DNA of 64,000 nt, taken from positions 3,406,842-3,470,841 of the forward strand of contig CP096135.1 of assembly GCA_023213195.1 (NCBI GenBank). Direction: 5' to 3'. Both the position numbers and the translations under genes were made by a program. Source of the stretch: Sphingobacteriales bacterium JAD_PAG50586_3. GTDB lineage: Bacteria; Bacteroidota; Bacteroidia; CAMBQF01. The notes below the pieces were generated by a model. That model did not search any database, had not been told where the DNA came from, and was given only the letters and a program-made list of their open reading frames with translations. Positions 61,251 to 64,000 of the stretch are shown piece after piece. Numbering within the stretch: the first letter of the stretch is position 1; each line of letters starts with the position of its first letter.

Positions 61251-61652
61251 TTAAATATTTTCAGGTAACCTGAACGCCCATATAGCAGCCAAACCTACTA
61301 AAGCCTGTGGCAATACAAACGATAGTACCGCAGGCTGAAAGCCATGCCCATCAAAACAAAAGACTAATAGTATATGGGCCGAAAGAAATATCACCAATAA
61401 AAACAAAACAGATACCAGGGCTTTAATCTCGGTAACATCGCAGTTAAAGCGGTAAATTCCTGTAATAAGCATGTAGGCAAAGTATATAAACAAGAATGAT
61501 ATTAATCCGCCCGACACAGCCATAAGCGTAGTGCTATGCATGCCCGCGCTATTTACCATAGGCGATAACAATAACGGTATACCCACTACAAGGCCCAACA
61601 CCTTTAATACGTAGGTAAAAATCAGCTTAAACGGTATTTTATGCGCTTCCAA
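61251..61652 (-). CDS. Four-helix membrane protein, paralogue 2
   Basis: The 133-residue protein has four hydrophobic segments; shared words with the downstream gene include TYVLKVLGLVVG against SYILKVWGITFG near the start and LVGLAAIWAF against AVGLIAIWVF near the end. Six bases separate the genes. Function unknown. Confidence 0.72.
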   Translation of the reverse strand: MEAHKIPFKLIFTYVLKVLGLVVGIPLLLSPMVNSAGMHSTTLMAVSGGLISFLFIYFAYMLITGIYRFNCDVTEIKALVSVLFLLVIFLSAHILLVFCFDGHGFQPAVLSFVLPQALVGLAAIWAFRLPENI

Positions 61653-61719
61653 TTCTCTGCGTTTTGTGGGTATATAACGCAGGGTAGTATCGGATTATTT
61701 TATGGGGGAGAAAAATTAT

Positions 61720-62109
61720 TTATTTAACCTTTTCAAGAGTAATGCCCGGACTAAAACAGGCATCGCTCCAGTCAAAATTATCATTCAGTTGTTTTATCTC
61801 ATCAAGCTTTATCTGCATTACAGGTTTATCAGTAATATCAACAATTGTAAATGAATCGAAAACACTACAACTGTACATTCTATCGTAAGAAACAACACCG
61901 GTAACGGCATCATACGTTATGTTAAATTTTCTTTTCCCTGTAGAATAACCATACTCGATACTATTATCATAGAAAGTAACAGTTTTGTATACCCCGTCAC
62001 TGTTTTTTGAGTTCGCAATATTCCATGTACCAATATATTTGGCAGGTATTTGGGCTGATGCTACCACAGAAACCAAAAGGCAGGCGAATAATAGTAGTTG
62101 TTTTTTCAT
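61720..62109 (-). CDS. Small secreted protein of unknown function (129 aa)
   Basis: A signal peptide (LLFACLLVSVVASAQ) precedes a lipocalin-sized domain beginning IPAKYIGTWNIANSKN, with two Cys (MYSCSVF, SDACFSPG) that could form a disulfide. GTW near the start is typical of lipocalin-like folds, but this is only a resemblance. Intact. Confidence 0.72.
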   Translation of the reverse strand: MKKQLLLFACLLVSVVASAQIPAKYIGTWNIANSKNSDGVYKTVTFYDNSIEYGYSTGKRKFNITYDAVTGVVSYDRMYSCSVFDSFTIVDITDKPVMQIKLDEIKQLNDNFDWSDACFSPGITLEKVK

Positions 62110-62157
62110 ATAGTGATGATGATGATGCTAGTTAATTTCCATAAAGATAGAATTGTT

Positions 62158-62785
62158 TCCAAAGCATTACAATGAGGTGAGTAGTCCACGCCCGGTATAA
62201 TTATATGTCCGCAAAGCGGACAAAGGACCGGCCTAAAATTAAATGTCGTAACAAAACAAGCGCAGTTAAGCGAAGAAGCCTGCTCTGTTTGAGTCACGCA
62301 AGGCGTGACGAGTTTGCAGGGTTCAGCGTAACGGAGCGTAGTTTTTAGACAGTTAATTTTCAGCCTTGATGAGCCTGCCCCGTACTTGATACGGGGGTTA
62401 CTTTTTATCAAGAAAAAGTAATAAAGCCGTCGGCAGACAAGCGCCGCAGGCAATGGCAAATTTGGGCTAACCTCCCTCTCCCCTCTGCCGCCTTTAGCGG
62501 CATCCATCTACTGACGATTAATGTCAGCACAGGCTCTCAATGAGAGGGACCTTTAAAATTTAACGTGCGGTGGGTAGTCCACGCCCGGTGTGAACTCCAA
62601 ATTTTTCATGGCAACTAGAACGTGGGAAGTGCGAAAGAAAAATTTGAGAGTTTTTGGGCGTGGTGTCTTTTCTTTGGTTCGTTTCTTTGGACAAGCAAAG
62701 AAATGAACGAAGCCGTCGGCAGACAAGAGCCGCAGGCAATAGCACGGTCATTACACGAGATCCGAATCAAGTTCAGGATGACGAT
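62158..62785. repeat. Composite repeat block (copies of the blocks at 51214-52945)
   Basis: It carries the CACGCCCGGT end, GTCCGCAAAGCGGAC, the block shared with 52310-52510, the hairpin at 62398-62422, and a CCCTCTCC...GAGAGGGACCTTT element containing an extra palindrome. After these come a full long hairpin closed by CCACGCCC/GGGCGTGG (from 62580), the hairpin at 62678-62707, and a damaged REP palindrome. No gene. Confidence 0.88.
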
Positions 62786-62789
62786 ATAC

Positions 62790-62822
62790 AAAAAAGCCCC
62801 ACATTTCTGCGGGGCTTTTCTT
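62790..62822 (-). terminator. Terminator of the DUF349 gene
   Basis: AAAAAAGCCCC and GGGGCTTTTCTT around a loop of about ten bases; symmetrical A- and T-runs make it usable in both directions. Confidence 0.8.
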
Positions 62823-62862
62823 ATTTATTTCCTATCAGCTATACGCTGTAAGCTATCAGCTA

Positions 62863-64000
62863 CTAAGCTCCTGCTTCGCGCAACATTTTTAACTTATCCT
62901 CTACCTCTTTCAGTTCTTTTTTGGCCGCATCAATCTGGCTTTCTACGTTTTTGCGTAGCTCCTCGGCGTTTTTAGAACGGGCAAAGAATTCAATGTTGTT
63001 TTGCAGGGTGATGATGTCGCTTTTCAGCTTGCTGGCTTTGTTCATCCAATGTCCACGCTCTTTGCGTAGCGCATCGTTAGAACCTGAGCCTGCCATACCT
63101 TCTACCTTAGATTTAAAGCGCATGGCACCAAACTCAGCACCCGACGATTTAATGCTATCAAACTTAACATCCAGTGCAGAACGGTAGCGTTTGTACAAAC
63201 CGTCTTTCTCCTTCATTGGCACATGACCAATGGCAGCCCACTCGTTTTGCAACTCGTTAAGGGCGGTAAGGGTAGCTTTAGCATCGGTAGTTTCCAACGC
63301 TTCTATGCGGGCAATAAGTTCATTTTTCTTGGTAAGGTTTTCGCCCTCACTCTCTGCCAAAGAACCAAAATGCTGCTGCTTGCTGTTAAAGAAAGCATCG
63401 CAAGCGGCGCGGAAACGAGCCCATAGTTTATCGCTGTAGCGTTTAGGTATAGGGCCAACGGCCTTCCACTCCTGTTGCAGGCGTATAAGCTCGTTAGAGG
63501 TGCGTTTCCAGTCGGTGCTGGTTTGCAGCGCTTCGGCCTGTACACATAAATCTGTTTTCTTTTTCAGATTGTTTTGCTGCTCGTTTTTAATGTCTTTGTA
63601 AAAATCGTCGCGTTTATCAAAAAACACCTTGGTAGCACCGCGGAAGCGTTTCCAAATCTCATCGTTATGCTCTTTAGGGGCAAAGCCAATGCTCTTCCAG
63701 CTATCGGTAAGTATGTTTACCTCTGCAGTAAGTTCCTGGGCTATTTTAGCCGATGAAACATCTTTAGCGGCAAGCTCTTCGGCCTTTTCTATAAGGGCTT
63801 GTTTAAGCTGCAGATTTTTTTGCTGCACCTCTTGCAACTGGCCAAAATACTCGTTGCGGCGCTCATACACTTTATCTAACGCTGCTTTAAAGCGGTTCCA
63901 AATTTCGTCGCTTTGGGCCTTAGGCACAGGACCTATCTGCTTCCACTCGTTTTGCAGGCCTTTTACACCGTCCATTGCTTTTTTAACAGAAGCCTCGGCT
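62863..64000 (-). CDS. DUF349 coiled-coil protein (partial, C-terminal part)
   Basis: The frame is open to the window edge, giving about 379 residues. It consists of repeated DUF349 modules of about 70 residues, each with the pattern LQNEWKQIGPVPKAQSDEIWNRFKAALDKVYERR: WKSIGFAPKEHNDEIWKRFRGA, WKAVGPIPKRYSDKLWARFRAA, WAAIGHVPMKEKDGLYKRYRSA. A coiled coil (DAAKKELKEVEDKLKML) ends it. DUF349 proteins are abundant in Bacteroidota; their role is not established. The start lies outside the window. Confidence 0.9.
   Translation of the reverse strand, partial: AEASVKKAMDGVKGLQNEWKQIGPVPKAQSDEIWNRFKAALDKVYERRNEYFGQLQEVQQKNLQLKQALIEKAEELAAKDVSSAKIAQELTAEVNILTDSWKSIGFAPKEHNDEIWKRFRGATKVFFDKRDDFYKDIKNEQQNNLKKKTDLCVQAEALQTSTDWKRTSNELIRLQQEWKAVGPIPKRYSDKLWARFRAACDAFFNSKQQHFGSLAESEGENLTKKNELIARIEALETTDAKATLTALNELQNEWAAIGHVPMKEKDGLYKRYRSALDVKFDSIKSSGAEFGAMRFKSKVEGMAGSGSNDALRKERGHWMNKASKLKSDIITLQNNIEFFARSKNAEELRKNVESQIDAAKKELKEVEDKLKMLREAGA

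Overview
The window comes from a Bacteroidota chromosome, probably an environmental member of the class Bacteroidia in the wide sense. Supporting features are Bacteroidota-type promoter elements (TAnnTTTG, some with an upstream TTG/TTTG), type IX secretion (T9SS) genes and C-terminal sorting domains, MqnA of the futalosine menaquinone route, the nuclease family PdeM, and the repeat families typical of the phylum. I cannot fix a genus. I see no tRNA, rRNA, transposase, integrase, CRISPR-Cas or prophage module.

Layout. 1-8350: fabH (partial), a 54-aa orphan peptide, an ECF sigma factor, a YcxB-like protein, lpdA, a response regulator, then porW/sprE-mqnA and a DUF4294-like gene. 8480-13840: two M16 peptidases, a PorE-like TPR/propeller/OmpA protein, a lipoprotein. 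13900-20870: rplS, recG, a large T9SS-sorted subtilase. 21235-29370: an FAD oxidoreductase, small envelope proteins, a metallophosphoesterase, ribBA, a nitronate monooxygenase. 29380-31200: about 1.8 kb without genes, holding a canonical promoter and eight copies of a 38-bp repeat. 31357-46200: an outer membrane protein with a dihaem peroxidase, mlaEF, a giant PD40/barrel protein, a pdeM operon, a phospholipase D-like enzyme, recN, mazG, a DinB-like protein. 46367-57035: T9SS-sorted YHYH and delta-60 proteins around a RepA-like ATPase flanked by direct repeats, then large repeat blocks and two secreted paralogues around a FAS1 protein. 57157-64000: uvrA-aroE, small membrane and secreted proteins, a DUF349 protein (partial).

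Two properties run through the whole window. First, about 31 single-base frame breaks or premature stops interrupt 22 genes. Many lie in homopolymers, and several lie where the family predicts CCWGG. They look like uncorrected long-read consensus errors, so I annotate each such gene as one locus. Second, there is a dense population of palindromic mini-elements. One hairpin family keeps its stem while changing its sequence (covariation), and several palindromes lie inside protein-coding genes (the RepA-like ATPase and aroE), where they are translated as extra peptide segments, much like the Rickettsia palindromic elements.

Functionally, porW and the PorE-like protein would serve the secretion system that exports the three proteins with sorting domains (subtilase, YHYH, delta-60). 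recG, recN, uvrA, pdeM and mazG are genome-maintenance functions. mqnA, ribBA, aroE, fabH and lpdA are core metabolism.
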